Shown: positions 51,608-60,083 of the stretch, in pieces
Layout: the number at the start of each line of letters is the position of its first letter
How positions within the stretch are numbered: the stretch's first letter is position 1
NCBI RefSeq assembly: GCF_003286915.1
Contig: NZ_QMFY01000013.1
Span: 106,307-170,306, forward strand
DNA from: Pseudochryseolinea flava
GTDB lineage: Bacteria > Bacteroidota > Bacteroidia > Cytophagales > Cyclobacteriaceae
Direction: 5' to 3'
DNA: 64,000 nt
The notes under the pieces: model-generated
Database searches by the model: none
What the model saw: the letters and a program-made list of their open reading frames with translations, nothing else
Told to the model about the DNA's origin: nothing
Translations under genes and position numbers: made by a program

Positions 51608-52702
51608 ATGTCAGAACTCAAAATTACCGACACGCCTTTCTATCAGAAGCTGAGTTACAATCTCATTACCCTTGCACTGCTTGGCGCGTTGCTTTATCTG
51701 GGCCAAGGTATACTCGTACCGTTGTTCTTCTCGATCCTGTTAGCCACGTTGTTGCTTCCTGTTACCAACCGCTTGCAGCAGTGGCGTGTTCCCAAAGTAA
51801 TCTCCATCATTGTCTCGATCATCGTCACACTTGCCGTGGTAGCCGGCATCCTGTATTTTCTATCGAGCCAGGTTTCGAATTTTCTTGAGGATATTGATAC
51901 CATCAAGAAAAGGCTTGTCGACTTACTTCATAAAGCGCAAGAGTGGATCAATGCAACGTTCAATATAAGTGAACGGAAACAACAGGAGTACATCAAAGAA
52001 ACGACGAATAATTTAAAGGATAGCGGTGCAGGCATCGTGGGTCAAACAGTACTCACGATCACCGAGTCGTTAGCATATGTTGTGTTCATTCCAGTCTATA
52101 CATTTCTGATGTTGTTCTACAAAGATCTGATCAAACGATTTTTGATCAATGTATTTAAGAATGGAAGTGAGGAGAAAGTGCGTACGGTGCTCGAAGAGTC
52201 GCGTACGATAGGTCAGCAATATGTTCTCGGTTTACTTACGGACATGGTGATTGTTTTTGCATTGAATACAGTGGGCTTCTTGATATTGGGTATTAAGTAT
52301 GCAGTATTTCTAGCACTCGTAGGCGCGCTGATGAATTTAATTCCTTACATCGGGATGTTGATCGCTAATGTATTCTGTATGCTAATCACGATGGTGTCGT
52401 CGGAGAATTTATCCGATGTACTGTGGGTGGCTATTATTCTTGCCGTGGTGCAGATCATCGACAATAATTTGCTGATCCCCATGATCGTCGGCAATAAGGT
52501 AAGAATCAATGCTTTGGTTACGATTGTCGGTGTTGTGGTTGGCGGTGCCTTGTGTGGGATCGCGGGCATGTTCTTGGCAATTCCAGGAATCGCGGTGATG
52601 AAAGTTGTTTTTGATCACGTCGATTCTCTGAAGCCTTGGGGAATGTTGTTGGGCGATGAAGTGTCGGACAAGAAGAAGAAGGGGAAAAAACCAATTCGTT
52701 GA
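51608..52702 (+). CDS. AI-2E family permease
   Basis: A 364-residue membrane protein of the AI-2E/UPF0118 (PerM) family, with about eight helices: LGQGILVPLFFSILLATLLLPV, a periplasmic/amphipathic segment (about 95-140), GLLTDMVIVFALNTVGFLILGIKYAVFLALVGALMNLIPYIG, and FLAIPGIAVMKVVFDH near the end. Some members export autoinducer-2, others are Na+/H+ antiporters, so the substrate is open. The C-terminal tail is Lys-rich. It is convergent with the cytidine deaminase, 1 bp apart. Confidence 0.88.
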   Translation: MSELKITDTPFYQKLSYNLITLALLGALLYLGQGILVPLFFSILLATLLLPVTNRLQQWRVPKVISIIVSIIVTLAVVAGILYFLSSQVSNFLEDIDTIKKRLVDLLHKAQEWINATFNISERKQQEYIKETTNNLKDSGAGIVGQTVLTITESLAYVVFIPVYTFLMLFYKDLIKRFLINVFKNGSEEKVRTVLEESRTIGQQYVLGLLTDMVIVFALNTVGFLILGIKYAVFLALVGALMNLIPYIGMLIANVFCMLITMVSSENLSDVLWVAIILAVVQIIDNNLLIPMIVGNKVRINALVTIVGVVVGGALCGIAGMFLAIPGIAVMKVVFDHVDSLKPWGMLLGDEVSDKKKKGKKPIR

Positions 52703-52703
52703 T

Positions 52704-53174
52704 CTATCGGTCCAGATCTTCCTTCGTAAATGCGAAAGGTAAGAGGGCATGTGCGGATGTCACTTTGATCCATCGATGATCACTTCCCTGCATGACAACC
52801 TGAATAGGCTGATGTTGAAATGATTCATATTCAAGAATGACTTGTCGGCAAGCACCACAGCATGTCGCTGGTAGTAGTTCCTTTCCTGTTTTTCGTTTTG
52901 CGATCACTGCCAGTTTTACTACTGGTACGCCAGGGTGCAGCATCGCAGCGCTGTAGAGTGCAACGCGTTCCGCACACATTCCCGACGGGTAGGCCGCATT
53001 TTCTTGGTTCGAGCCTGTTACAACAATATCACCTTCGAGTAATACCGCAGCGCCGACGTGAAATTTTGAATACGGTGCATGCGCATGTGCTGCAGCTTCA
53101 CGGGCTTTGTGAATAAGGTAAATCGACTCGGTATCGAGGTCATCGATATTTGCGGTGAATTCAAAATCGCTCAT
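52704..53174 (-). CDS. cdd: Cytidine deaminase
   Basis: A 156-residue enzyme with the zinc motifs SGMCAERVAL (Cys and catalytic Glu) and TCCGACRQVI (Pro of PCxxC replaced by Thr-Cys context, both Zn Cys present), plus HAPYSKFHVGAAV and GSNQENAAYPS for nucleoside binding. I place the start at ATG 53174 (MSDFEFT), giving a typical length; the open frame continues upstream into the divergent gene. It salvages cytidine/deoxycytidine to uridine in the cytoplasm. Confidence 0.9.
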   Translation of the reverse strand: MSDFEFTANIDDLDTESIYLIHKAREAAAHAHAPYSKFHVGAAVLLEGDIVVTGSNQENAAYPSGMCAERVALYSAAMLHPGVPVVKLAVIAKRKTGKELLPATCCGACRQVILEYESFQHQPIQVVMQGSDHRWIKVTSAHALLPFAFTKEDLDR

Positions 53175-53271
53175 CAGATTGAAATTACGAAAATAATCAA
53201 ACAACAGGATGGTGATCACGCGAACCGATCGCTTTTCTTTTTCTTTATACCATTTCTTCCTAAGCTTGTGC

Positions 53272-54600
53272 ATGAATACTATTCTCGTTTTAGGTGCTGG
53301 TAGATCCTCGTCATCGCTCATCCACTACCTTCTTGATGAAGCGGCACGCCGTAATTGGAAAGTTATTGTTGGAGACACCGCCATAGCAGCAGCGCAGCAG
53401 CGAATTCAGAATCATACCCATGGTGTTGCTATCGCGTTCGATATCAACAATCAGGCAGACGCGGCATCGATCATTGCAAATGCAGATGTTGTTATTTCAT
53501 TACTCCCCGCGACTTTGCATCCTTTGGTTGCAGCCATTTGTCTTGCGTCGAATAAACATCTATTAACCGCAAGCTATGTGTCTGATGAAATGCTTGCGTA
53601 TCACGAAGAAGCGAAACAGAAAGGACTCTTGTTTTTAAATGAATGCGGACTTGATCCGGGCATCGATCACATGAGCGCCATTCAAGTGATTGATAAAATC
53701 AGAAACAGCGGCGGGAAATTAATTTCATTCGAATCATTTACGGGCGGTTTGATTGCGCCTGAAACGGATCGAGAAAATCCATGGCGGTATAAATTTACTT
53801 GGAATCCGCGCAACGTGGTGATGGCAGGGCAAAGCACGGCGAAGTATCTGCAGCATGGGCAATTCAAATACATTCCATATCAACAACTATTTCAACGCAC
53901 TACGCCAGTACAAGTATCGGGTTATGGTGACTATGAGGGATATGCGAATCGCGATTCGCTAAAGTATATCAATACCTATCAACTCAATGGCATCGAAACA
54001 ATGCTTCGTGGTACGTTGCGTAACAAAGGGTATTGCGCCGCGTGGAATATCCTGGTCCAACTCGGTTGCTGCGACGATAGTTATGCGATGGAGAATGTTT
54101 CCGAAATGACGCATGCTGATTTCATGGCTTCCTTTACCGATGGTGTTTCTGAGAATGTGGCATCATGGTTAGCGCATCGATTTAGCGTGACATCAAATGG
54201 ACCTGAATTGGAAAGATTGAACTGGTCGGGATTATTTAGCACAGAACCTGTAGGATTGGATCATGGTACGCCCGCACAAATCTTGGAGCATATTCTTAAT
54301 AAAAAATGGAAGCTCAATCCGGACGACAAGGACTTGATTGTGATGTGGCATCGTTTCGTATATAAGGTTGGCGACCAGGTGAAGGAGATTCAAGCATCGT
54401 TGGTAGCGAAGGGTGATGACGCTGTGTTCACAGCGATGGCAAAAACAGTAGGGCTACCGTTGGGAATCGCAGCTACGCTATTGTTGGAGGGGAAAATTAA
54501 ATCGCGCGGCGTTGTTATACCTGTCGACAAAGAAATTTATGACCCCGTGCTTGAACGCTTGAAAGCGTTTGATATCGTACTCGAAGAAAAAGAGATGTAG
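53272..54600 (+). CDS. Saccharopine dehydrogenase (Lys9-like)
   Basis: A 442-residue protein: Rossmann motif TILVLGAGRSSSSLIHYLL, VVISLLPATLHPLVAAICL, LFLNECGLDPGIDHMSAIQVID (saccharopine dehydrogenase substrate domain) and a C-terminal IAATLLLEGKIKSRGVVIPV. It resembles the saccharopine dehydrogenase (L-glutamate-forming) family more fully than the paralogue at 11823. The start at ATG 53272 (MNTILVLGAG) removes 21 unconserved upstream codons. It is probably in lysine catabolism via saccharopine. It is convergent with rnhA, 4 bp apart. Confidence 0.86.
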   Translation: MNTILVLGAGRSSSSLIHYLLDEAARRNWKVIVGDTAIAAAQQRIQNHTHGVAIAFDINNQADAASIIANADVVISLLPATLHPLVAAICLASNKHLLTASYVSDEMLAYHEEAKQKGLLFLNECGLDPGIDHMSAIQVIDKIRNSGGKLISFESFTGGLIAPETDRENPWRYKFTWNPRNVVMAGQSTAKYLQHGQFKYIPYQQLFQRTTPVQVSGYGDYEGYANRDSLKYINTYQLNGIETMLRGTLRNKGYCAAWNILVQLGCCDDSYAMENVSEMTHADFMASFTDGVSENVASWLAHRFSVTSNGPELERLNWSGLFSTEPVGLDHGTPAQILEHILNKKWKLNPDDKDLIVMWHRFVYKVGDQVKEIQASLVAKGDDAVFTAMAKTVGLPLGIAATLLLEGKIKSRGVVIPVDKEIYDPVLERLKAFDIVLEEKEM

Positions 54601-54604
54601 GTGC

Positions 54605-55060
54605 TTACTGCTTGGTGAGTTCATATTCGCGGTCTACGAGAAGCGTTTTTCCTGAAGCGGCTTGTACCGCTAAGTAATCGCAGCGTTCATTTTCCGGATG
54701 TCCAGCGTGACCTTTGATCCACACAAATTTCGGTTTGAACTTCAAATGATAGGGGATGTACATCAACCAAAGATCAGCATTGGCTTTGTCTTTAAAATTT
54801 TTCTTCTGCCAGTTCCAAAGCCATCCTTTTTCTACGGCGTTCACGACGTATTGTGAGTCGGAATAGATCGTTACTGGAATACCATCTTTTTTGATCGCCT
54901 CAAGACCTTTTATGACGGCGAGCAACTCCATGCGGTTGTTGGTAGTAAGCCGAAAGCCTTCGGAAATTTCTTTAACAGCGTCTTTGAATTTAAGTATTGT
55001 TCCGTAGCCACCAGGTCCAGGGTTTCCCTGTGCGGCACCGTCAGTGTAGATGCGAATCAT
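54605..55060 (-). CDS. rnhA: Ribonuclease HI
   Basis: A 151-residue enzyme with the catalytic acids in IYTDGAAQGNPGPGGYG (Asp), RMELLAVIKGL (Glu), IYSDSQYVV (Asp) and ENERCDYLA (Asp), plus the basic handle region (GWLWNWQKKNFKDKANADLW). It degrades RNA in RNA-DNA hybrids. It overlaps the marC-family gene by 4 bp. Confidence 0.95.
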   Translation of the reverse strand: MIRIYTDGAAQGNPGPGGYGTILKFKDAVKEISEGFRLTTNNRMELLAVIKGLEAIKKDGIPVTIYSDSQYVVNAVEKGWLWNWQKKNFKDKANADLWLMYIPYHLKFKPKFVWIKGHAGHPENERCDYLAVQAASGKTLLVDREYELTKQ

Positions 55061-55623
55061 AGTGCGTGTGTCTTAAAGATTTTAACCGCGATAGCCAGCA
55101 AAATAACGCCGAAAACACGACGTAGCACGGCAAATCCCGACTTGCCAATAACACGCTCTAGCCAAACGGAAGAACGCAGCACGAGGTAAACAAAAATGAG
55201 GTTGACGACAATACCCGCCAAGATGTTCCACTCCTGATACACAGCGCGCAACGATAGAATAGTCGTTAAGGTACCCGCACCAGCAATCAGGGGAAATGCA
55301 AGTGGAACAATGGACCCGCTTCCTTGTGCGTCGGGATCGTCTTTGATAAGTGTGATGCCCAAGATCATCTCCATGGCCACGATGAAAATTACGATTGCAC
55401 CTGCTAGGGCGAACGACGCAACGTCAAGTCCAAAAAGTTTAAGAATCGATTGTCCGAGAAAAAGAAAGCCAACCATTAATACAGCCGAAATGATCGTCGC
55501 CTTTTCAGCGTGAATTCTTCCTTCGCGTTTTCTGATAATGATGATGAAGGGGATAGATCCCAGGATATCGATTACCGAAAAGAGGATTAGGCTTACGGAA
55601 AAGATCTCTTTAAAATTAAACAT
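55057..55623 (-). CDS. marC: MarC-family integral membrane protein
   Basis: A 188-residue protein with six membrane helices: SVSLILFSVIDILGSIPFIIII, SAVLMVGFLFLGQSILKLFGLD, FALAGAIVIFIVAMEMILG and IVPLAFPLIAGAGTLTTILSL. The last is the conserved PLA.PLIAGPG-type motif of MarC/YhgN/SnatA proteins. Its function is unclear; some homologues move small neutral amino acids. It overlaps rnhA by 4 bp. Confidence 0.88.
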   Translation of the reverse strand: MFNFKEIFSVSLILFSVIDILGSIPFIIIIRKREGRIHAEKATIISAVLMVGFLFLGQSILKLFGLDVASFALAGAIVIFIVAMEMILGITLIKDDPDAQGSGSIVPLAFPLIAGAGTLTTILSLRAVYQEWNILAGIVVNLIFVYLVLRSSVWLERVIGKSGFAVLRRVFGVILLAIAVKIFKTHAL

Positions 55624-55634
55624 GGTGCAAAGCT

Positions 55635-55663
55635 AAAAAAAAAGCCGGTGCGAACCGGCTTTC
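55635..55663 (-). terminator. Intrinsic terminator after beta-barrel gene 1
   Basis: A stem AAAGCCGGT/AACCGGCTTT is followed on the minus strand by a T-tract (A-run 55635-55643). It lies 22 bp past the stop at 55685, before marC. Confidence 0.8.
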
Positions 55664-55684
55664 CCTTTTACAATCACTTTATTG

Positions 55685-56389
55685 CTAAAGTGAAATCGGA
55701 ACCCCAACCGAAAATTGTAAAACTCTATTCTTCGAATCGACATAATGACTCTTGTTGGTAAGGCTATGACCGTAACGCACATCCAGTTGAACACGCTTTA
55801 AAATAGTGACCACTGCGCCCGCTTGAAGTGAAAAATCTACGTTATGGTCAAGCGATGATGTGTTCTCTTCACCGTTTTGATCATAGAACACAACCTTACC
55901 CTCTGACTTGTGAACTTCCACGGTTTCACCGTTGTCGACTTTCGACTCAAACTTATATTTCCCATCAAGTCCAAAGGCGACAGCAGGGCCGGCAAACAGG
56001 CCTACTTTGATTTTGTCTAAGTCATATTCGAATCGTGCAAGCACAGGAAACTCAAGGTAGTTAAGGGTTTGCTTGCTTTCATTTTTTGATTTGTAGATGG
56101 CCTCACCGATTTGAAATTCTCCGTCCGATTTATAGGACGACCCTTTCTGAATGTAGTTTACTTCTGGCTGCAGAGAAAAAACAAGTTTGCCAAGGTTAGC
56201 AACAGGAACGTTATAACCGAGGGCAACGGAAATACCTGTAACGGAGCCTGTACTTTGTCCGGTAGTAAGCTCACTTTTTTCAACGGTGCTGGTCGAGGAA
56301 GTGATACCGATTCGGGGTACAAGTGTTTGAGCTTTCGTAAATGTTACCGAGCCTACAATGGTGAGAAATAAAACTGCTGACTTACGCAT
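55685..56389 (-). CDS. Outer-membrane beta-barrel protein, paralogue 1 (PorT-like fold)
   Basis: A 234-residue exported protein with a signal peptide (SAVLFLTIVGSVTFTKAQ) and an eight-strand barrel: TLVPRIGITSSTSTV, ISVALGYNVPVANLGKLVFSLQPEVNYIQKGSSY, LNYLEFPVLARFEYDLDKIKVGLFAGPAVAFGLDGKY and the C-terminal RVLQFSVGVPISL. It is clearly homologous to the next upstream gene (56695). Its role is unknown. A TAGGTTTG box lies 50 bp before the start. Confidence 0.8.
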   Translation of the reverse strand: MRKSAVLFLTIVGSVTFTKAQTLVPRIGITSSTSTVEKSELTTGQSTGSVTGISVALGYNVPVANLGKLVFSLQPEVNYIQKGSSYKSDGEFQIGEAIYKSKNESKQTLNYLEFPVLARFEYDLDKIKVGLFAGPAVAFGLDGKYKFESKVDNGETVEVHKSEGKVVFYDQNGEENTSSLDHNVDFSLQAGAVVTILKRVQLDVRYGHSLTNKSHYVDSKNRVLQFSVGVPISL

Positions 56390-56438
56390 GGTGTAATTTG
56401 ATTTGTGCGTAGGTACGGACGTGTTGGCGATGAGTTGC

Positions 56439-56446
56439 CAAACCTA
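56439..56446 (-). promoter_or_regulatory. Candidate -7 box for beta-barrel paralogue 1
   Basis: The minus strand reads TAGGTTTG, a perfect match to the Bacteroidota TAnnTTTG box, 50 bp upstream of the ATG. The same octamer with the same flanking bases precedes paralogue 2. No convincing -33 TTG at standard spacing was seen. Confidence 0.4.
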
Positions 56447-56465
56447 CCCCAAGATGTGGGCAATA

Positions 56466-56489
56466 AAAAAGCCGGATTGTGTCCGGCTA
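56466..56489 (-). terminator. Intrinsic terminator after the decayed third paralogue
   Basis: A stem AGCCGGA-TTGT-GTCCGGCT is followed on the minus strand by a six-T run. It overlaps the TAG stop of the pseudogene fragment, as a normal terminator would after a gene end. Confidence 0.8.
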
Positions 56490-56687
56490 AAGTTCGAGGA
56501 AATCTTCATCTGATGAAAAATCAATGGGGAATCCGATTGTAAACTGCCACACGCGGTTATAGGCATTATCGTTGTGGTCAAAGACATCGGTTAACCCTAG
56601 TCCATAACGCATCTCAACTTGTACAGTTTTTTTGATCAAGGCGCCTCCACCAAATAGATAGCGCTTTGATCTCGACCGGTTTACTTT
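56487..56687 (-). pseudogene. C-terminal remnant of a third beta-barrel paralogue
   Basis: On the minus strand 66 codons run open to a TAG (56487-56489) and read GGGALIKKTVQVEMRYG, then NRVWQFTIGFPIDFSSDEDF. These align with the last strands of paralogue 1 (VTILKRVQLDVRYG, NRVLQFSVGVPISL) and paralogue 2 (ITIMEKVQIEFRYS, NRVLQFSVGIPIRF). A TAA lies directly upstream and there is no start codon or signal peptide, so only the C-terminal quarter of the gene survives. It retains its own terminator. The remnant is preceded by the paralogue 2 stop, 8 bp away. Confidence 0.8.
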
Positions 56688-56694
56688 TTAATGA

Positions 56695-57390
56695 TCAGTT
56701 GAAACGGATCGGGATACCAACCGAAAATTGAAGAACACGGTTTGTTGCTTTTGACTCTCTTTCAACAAACTCGCTTTGCGATGCCAGGTTTACGAAACTG
56801 TGGCTATAGCGAAATTCGATTTGTACCTTTTCCATGATGGTGATGCCCGTACCAATTTGAAATCCAAAGTCAAAGCGGCTTTTGATGTATGCGTTTTCTT
56901 CATCTTCGGGGTCCACATCGCCGAATTTGATACCATAAGTTTCAGACTCAGTGTTGGATCCATTCGGTGTTTTCATTGTCTGCCTCGTTTCAGCTTTGCC
57001 ACCAATGCACATCGCTAAAGCTGGGCCTCCAATGTAATGCATTTTGATTTTTTCTGATCCAACCGTAAACTTTAAAAGAACGGGGAGTTCCAGGTAATCA
57101 AGACGCGTTCGATTAGCGATACTGACTGACGTGCCTTCAAATTCAATGAAGTCGTCAACTTCTCCTTTTGCCCCTTTCTGTACGAAAGAGATTTCGGGTT
57201 GAATTGCGAGCGCGTTGGAAAGATTAATAGCGTATCCCACGCCGACCATTAAACCAGCAGCAGGTTTTTCACCAAGACTGAGGTCTGAATGGATTTTTGA
57301 CAACGTAAGGCCTACGCGCGGAATTAATGTTTGGGCTTGTAACACGTATGCACACAACACAAGCGAAGTAAGGAAAAATACTTTTTTCAT
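56695..57390 (-). CDS. Outer-membrane beta-barrel protein, paralogue 2
   Basis: A 231-residue exported protein with a signal peptide (VFFLTSLVLCAYVLQAQ) and a PorT-like barrel: TLIPRVGLTLSKIHS, LMVGVGYAINLSNALAIQPEISFVQKGAKG, LDYLELPVLLKFTVGSEKIKMHYIGGPALAMCIGGK and NRVLQFSVGIPIRF. Nearly every strand has a counterpart in the gene at 55685, so the pair arose by tandem duplication. The extracellular loops differ most. The function is unknown. Confidence 0.8.
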   Translation of the reverse strand: MKKVFFLTSLVLCAYVLQAQTLIPRVGLTLSKIHSDLSLGEKPAAGLMVGVGYAINLSNALAIQPEISFVQKGAKGEVDDFIEFEGTSVSIANRTRLDYLELPVLLKFTVGSEKIKMHYIGGPALAMCIGGKAETRQTMKTPNGSNTESETYGIKFGDVDPEDEENAYIKSRFDFGFQIGTGITIMEKVQIEFRYSHSFVNLASQSEFVERESKATNRVLQFSVGIPIRFN

Positions 57391-57407
57391 TGGGGTGAAT
57401 TAAACCC

Positions 57408-57415
57408 CAAACCTA
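57408..57415 (-). promoter_or_regulatory. Candidate -7 box for beta-barrel paralogue 2
   Basis: The minus strand reads TAGGTTTG 18 bp upstream of the ATG, identical to the box before paralogue 1. A GGGG/CCCC hairpin (57391-57408) lies between the box and the start and would sit in a very short leader. Confidence 0.4.
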
Positions 57416-57480
57416 CAAAGAAATTCTAAAAGTTGCGCGTGAGGATAGAACCGTATTTATGGGAAGAATACGCTGCTCAT

Positions 57481-58536
57481 TCAATAACCTTGAAGAAAAT
57501 TCATCAAACTTTTTATTTCACTTTTTTTGATTGCAGGAAAGTTAGCAATGCGAAATGTCTGCGGTTTGAACGTTCCATATCCTTCACCCAAAAGGAATCC
57601 ATTCTTCTTGGCGGCTTTTTTGATCTTAGTCACAGCTGCTTCATCACCAAATACTGGAAACACTGTATACGATTGGACGGCTTCATTACGCACAAGGTGA
57701 CGTACGCTTTTACATTCACTTAAAAATGTTTTCCATTGATTGTAACGCTTCACCGTTTCGTCATGTACAGTCGCGATTTTTTCACAGTTCTCAAGCACAC
57801 GCATCAACAGATAAATTCCCAATACGTTTGGTGTAAACGGTGTTTGCCACTTATCCATCATCTCGATCATAAATGGCAAGCTATTATAGTGACTGCGCTC
57901 ATTAATCGCTTTCGCGCGGTCAATAGCCTGCGGCGAGCAAACTAAGATTCCAAGTCCTGCGGGTAAGCCGAAGCATTTTTGAACAGACGCAAACCAAATG
58001 TCCGCACTTTTGAAATCCAGTTTAATACCTGCCATCGAAGAGGTTGCGTCCACAGCGACAAGATAAGATGGATTGTTTTTCTTGATCGCACCAATCGTCC
58101 GGTTATCTACTTGCGTACCATTAGACGTTTCATTTTGGGTAAGGCAAATGATTCCTTCACGTTGATCGAGTATGAGCTTATTTGGATCTAATTGTTCTTC
58201 GGTATCAAATGCAATCGGCATGGCACCCGGGTGCAGGCGTTGGGTATAGTCAAACCACTTCTGACCAAATGATCCATTGTAAAGATGGTAGCTCTTATCG
58301 GTGATCAACGATTGTGCGATAATCTCCCAGCATTCTGTCGCTGAGCTTGTAAAGAATATCGTATAATTTCGGGGGATGTTGAGTTTTTCTTTCAACAAGC
58401 CAATTGTCTTTTTTGACATGGCCACGAAAGTCTCGCTCCGATGATTAATGCTCATGATACCTTCTTTCGCCGCGTCTTTTACATATTGCGGAAGGGCATC
58501 ATGCACACGAGATGGACCTGGATAGAAGGAAATCAT
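57481..58536 (-). CDS. Class V aminotransferase (phosphoserine aminotransferase-like)
   Basis: A 351-residue PLP enzyme: ISFYPGPSRVHDALPQYV at the N-terminus, FFTSSATECWEII for phosphate binding, NETSNGTQVDN, VAVDATSSMAGIKL with the PLP-ring Asp, and ASVQKCFGLPAGLG with the Schiff-base Lys. By eye it is closest to SerC-like/alanine-glyoxylate transaminase-like class V enzymes. I start at ATG 58536 (MISFYPGP), overlapping the aroQ stop by 4 bp; 26 upstream codons lie inside aroQ and are not conserved. Serine biosynthesis is the best guess. Confidence 0.8.
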   Translation of the reverse strand: MISFYPGPSRVHDALPQYVKDAAKEGIMSINHRSETFVAMSKKTIGLLKEKLNIPRNYTIFFTSSATECWEIIAQSLITDKSYHLYNGSFGQKWFDYTQRLHPGAMPIAFDTEEQLDPNKLILDQREGIICLTQNETSNGTQVDNRTIGAIKKNNPSYLVAVDATSSMAGIKLDFKSADIWFASVQKCFGLPAGLGILVCSPQAIDRAKAINERSHYNSLPFMIEMMDKWQTPFTPNVLGIYLLMRVLENCEKIATVHDETVKRYNQWKTFLSECKSVRHLVRNEAVQSYTVFPVFGDEAAVTKIKKAAKKNGFLLGEGYGTFKPQTFRIANFPAIKKSEIKSLMNFLQGY

Positions 58537-58961
58537 AACGCTGTTTTTTGTTTGAAGTATTCGAGCGCCAGGGCATAGCTTTCCAGGCCGAAGCCTGTCA
58601 TCATTCCGATGCATTTAGACGTGATCAGGCTTTTATGGCGATACTCCTCCCGCGCATACACGTTTGAGATGTGAACCTCCACCGTTGGTGTTTTGATTCC
58701 GCCGATGGCATCGTGGATGGCAATCGAGGTGTGTGTATACGCACCTGCATTGATGATAATTCCATCGAAAGAAAATCCAACTTCATGAAGCTTGTTAACG
58801 ATTTCACCTTCGACATTCGATTGATAGTAAGCAAGCTCAAACGATGGGAATCTTTTTTGCAGCGTGATGAAATATTCGTCGAACGACTGACTGCCGTAGA
58901 TCGATGTTTCTCTTTTGCCAAGCAAATTCAGATTCGGGCCGTTGATAATTTGGATCTTCAT
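58533..58961 (-). CDS. aroQ: 3-dehydroquinate dehydratase, type II
   Basis: A 142-residue enzyme of the shikimate pathway: IINGPNLNLLGKRETSIYG with the active-site Tyr/Arg loop, YQSNVEGEIVNKLHE, IINAGAYTHTSIAIHDAI with Asn and His, and VEVHISNVYAREEYRHKS. Length and motifs are standard for the dodecameric type II enzyme. It is divergent from xerD and overlaps the aminotransferase by 4 bp. Confidence 0.95.
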   Translation of the reverse strand: MKIQIINGPNLNLLGKRETSIYGSQSFDEYFITLQKRFPSFELAYYQSNVEGEIVNKLHEVGFSFDGIIINAGAYTHTSIAIHDAIGGIKTPTVEVHISNVYAREEYRHKSLITSKCIGMMTGFGLESYALALEYFKQKTAL

Positions 58962-59037
58962 GGAAATACTTTCGAGTAAAAGCGAAAGTTAACGGCAAGG
59001 TGTTGAAAATAAAAACCTTTCCATGCTAATATTGGGA

Positions 59038-59946
59038 ATGAATTGGTCGCTGCTTATCAAGCAATTTTCACACTATCTCAAAATAGAGCGATCGCTATCG
59101 GCGAATTCTATAGAAGCGTATCTCCATGATGTGTTGCTGCTCAGTAAGTTTATGCAGATGCACCATCCGAACGTCTCACCGACGAAAGTCACATCGCAGC
59201 AATTGCAACATTTCTTGGGATACGTCCATGAGCTTGGTATGAGTGCACATAGTCAAGCGCGCATTTTGTCGGGTGTGAAGGGCTTCTATAAATTTCTGCT
59301 CTTCGATGATTTGATTTCAGATGATCCGACAGCGTTGCTTGAAGGCCCGAAGCTTGGGCGTAAGCTTCCCGATACACTGAGTTTTGAAGAAATTGAACGG
59401 CTATTAAATGCTGTTGATTTGTCTACCGCGGAAGGTGGACGCAATCGCGCCATGTTGGAAATGTTATACAGCTCTGGCCTGCGTGTGAGCGAACTTGTTG
59501 AATTGAAAATCAATAATATTCATCGCGACGTCGGGTTTCTAAATGTTGTTGGGAAAGGAAATAAAGAACGATTGGTCCCGGTAGGAAAAGATGCCTTAAA
59601 GTATACTACACTTTACCTGGATGAAATAAGAGGGAAATATCCGCATAAGCCAGCGCAGAAGAATTTTGAGAATCATGTCTTCCTTAATCGCTTGGGAAAA
59701 AAACTCACCCGTGTGATGGTTTTCACAATCATCAAAAACCTGGCAAAGGAAATTGGACTGAAAAAAACGATTAGTCCACATACATTCAGGCACTCCTTCG
59801 CCACCCATTTGATTGAGGGTGGTGCTGACTTGCGGGCGGTACAAGAAATGTTAGGTCATGAATCGATTACAACAACCGAAATTTACACACACCTGGATCG
59901 TGATTATCTGCGACAGGTTATACAGGAATTTCATCCGCGGAAATAG
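59038..59946 (+). CDS. xerD: Site-specific tyrosine recombinase XerD
   Basis: A 302-residue recombinase with a SAM-like core-binding domain (about 1-90) and a catalytic domain carrying Arg in SSGLRVSELVEL, Lys in VVGKGNKERLVPVG, HxxR in HTFRHSFATHLIEGG, His in LGHESITTTEIYTH and the nucleophile Tyr in that last motif. It resolves chromosome dimers at dif with XerC. The ATG at 59038 (MNWSLLIK) gives the usual length; an ATG five codons upstream (59023) is possible. Neighbours are core metabolic genes, so it is housekeeping rather than an element integrase. Confidence 0.9.
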   Translation: MNWSLLIKQFSHYLKIERSLSANSIEAYLHDVLLLSKFMQMHHPNVSPTKVTSQQLQHFLGYVHELGMSAHSQARILSGVKGFYKFLLFDDLISDDPTALLEGPKLGRKLPDTLSFEEIERLLNAVDLSTAEGGRNRAMLEMLYSSGLRVSELVELKINNIHRDVGFLNVVGKGNKERLVPVGKDALKYTTLYLDEIRGKYPHKPAQKNFENHVFLNRLGKKLTRVMVFTIIKNLAKEIGLKKTISPHTFRHSFATHLIEGGADLRAVQEMLGHESITTTEIYTHLDRDYLRQVIQEFHPRK

Positions 59947-60083
59947 CGTCAATAAATGCTTTGAAAATAAAATATCTGGATCGATAAGATATCGATGTTT
60001 CTTGTTGAAGTTGTTTTATTTTTGCCCATTGAAAGTGTCCTAGCTTCTATTAGGATTACAATTTGCATCAAAAACAAAGCATC

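Noticed and set aside
59038..59946. Tyrosine recombinase as sign of an integrated element
   Set aside because: The protein has XerD length and motifs, lies among aroQ and pyrD, and no attachment repeats or phage genes flank it.
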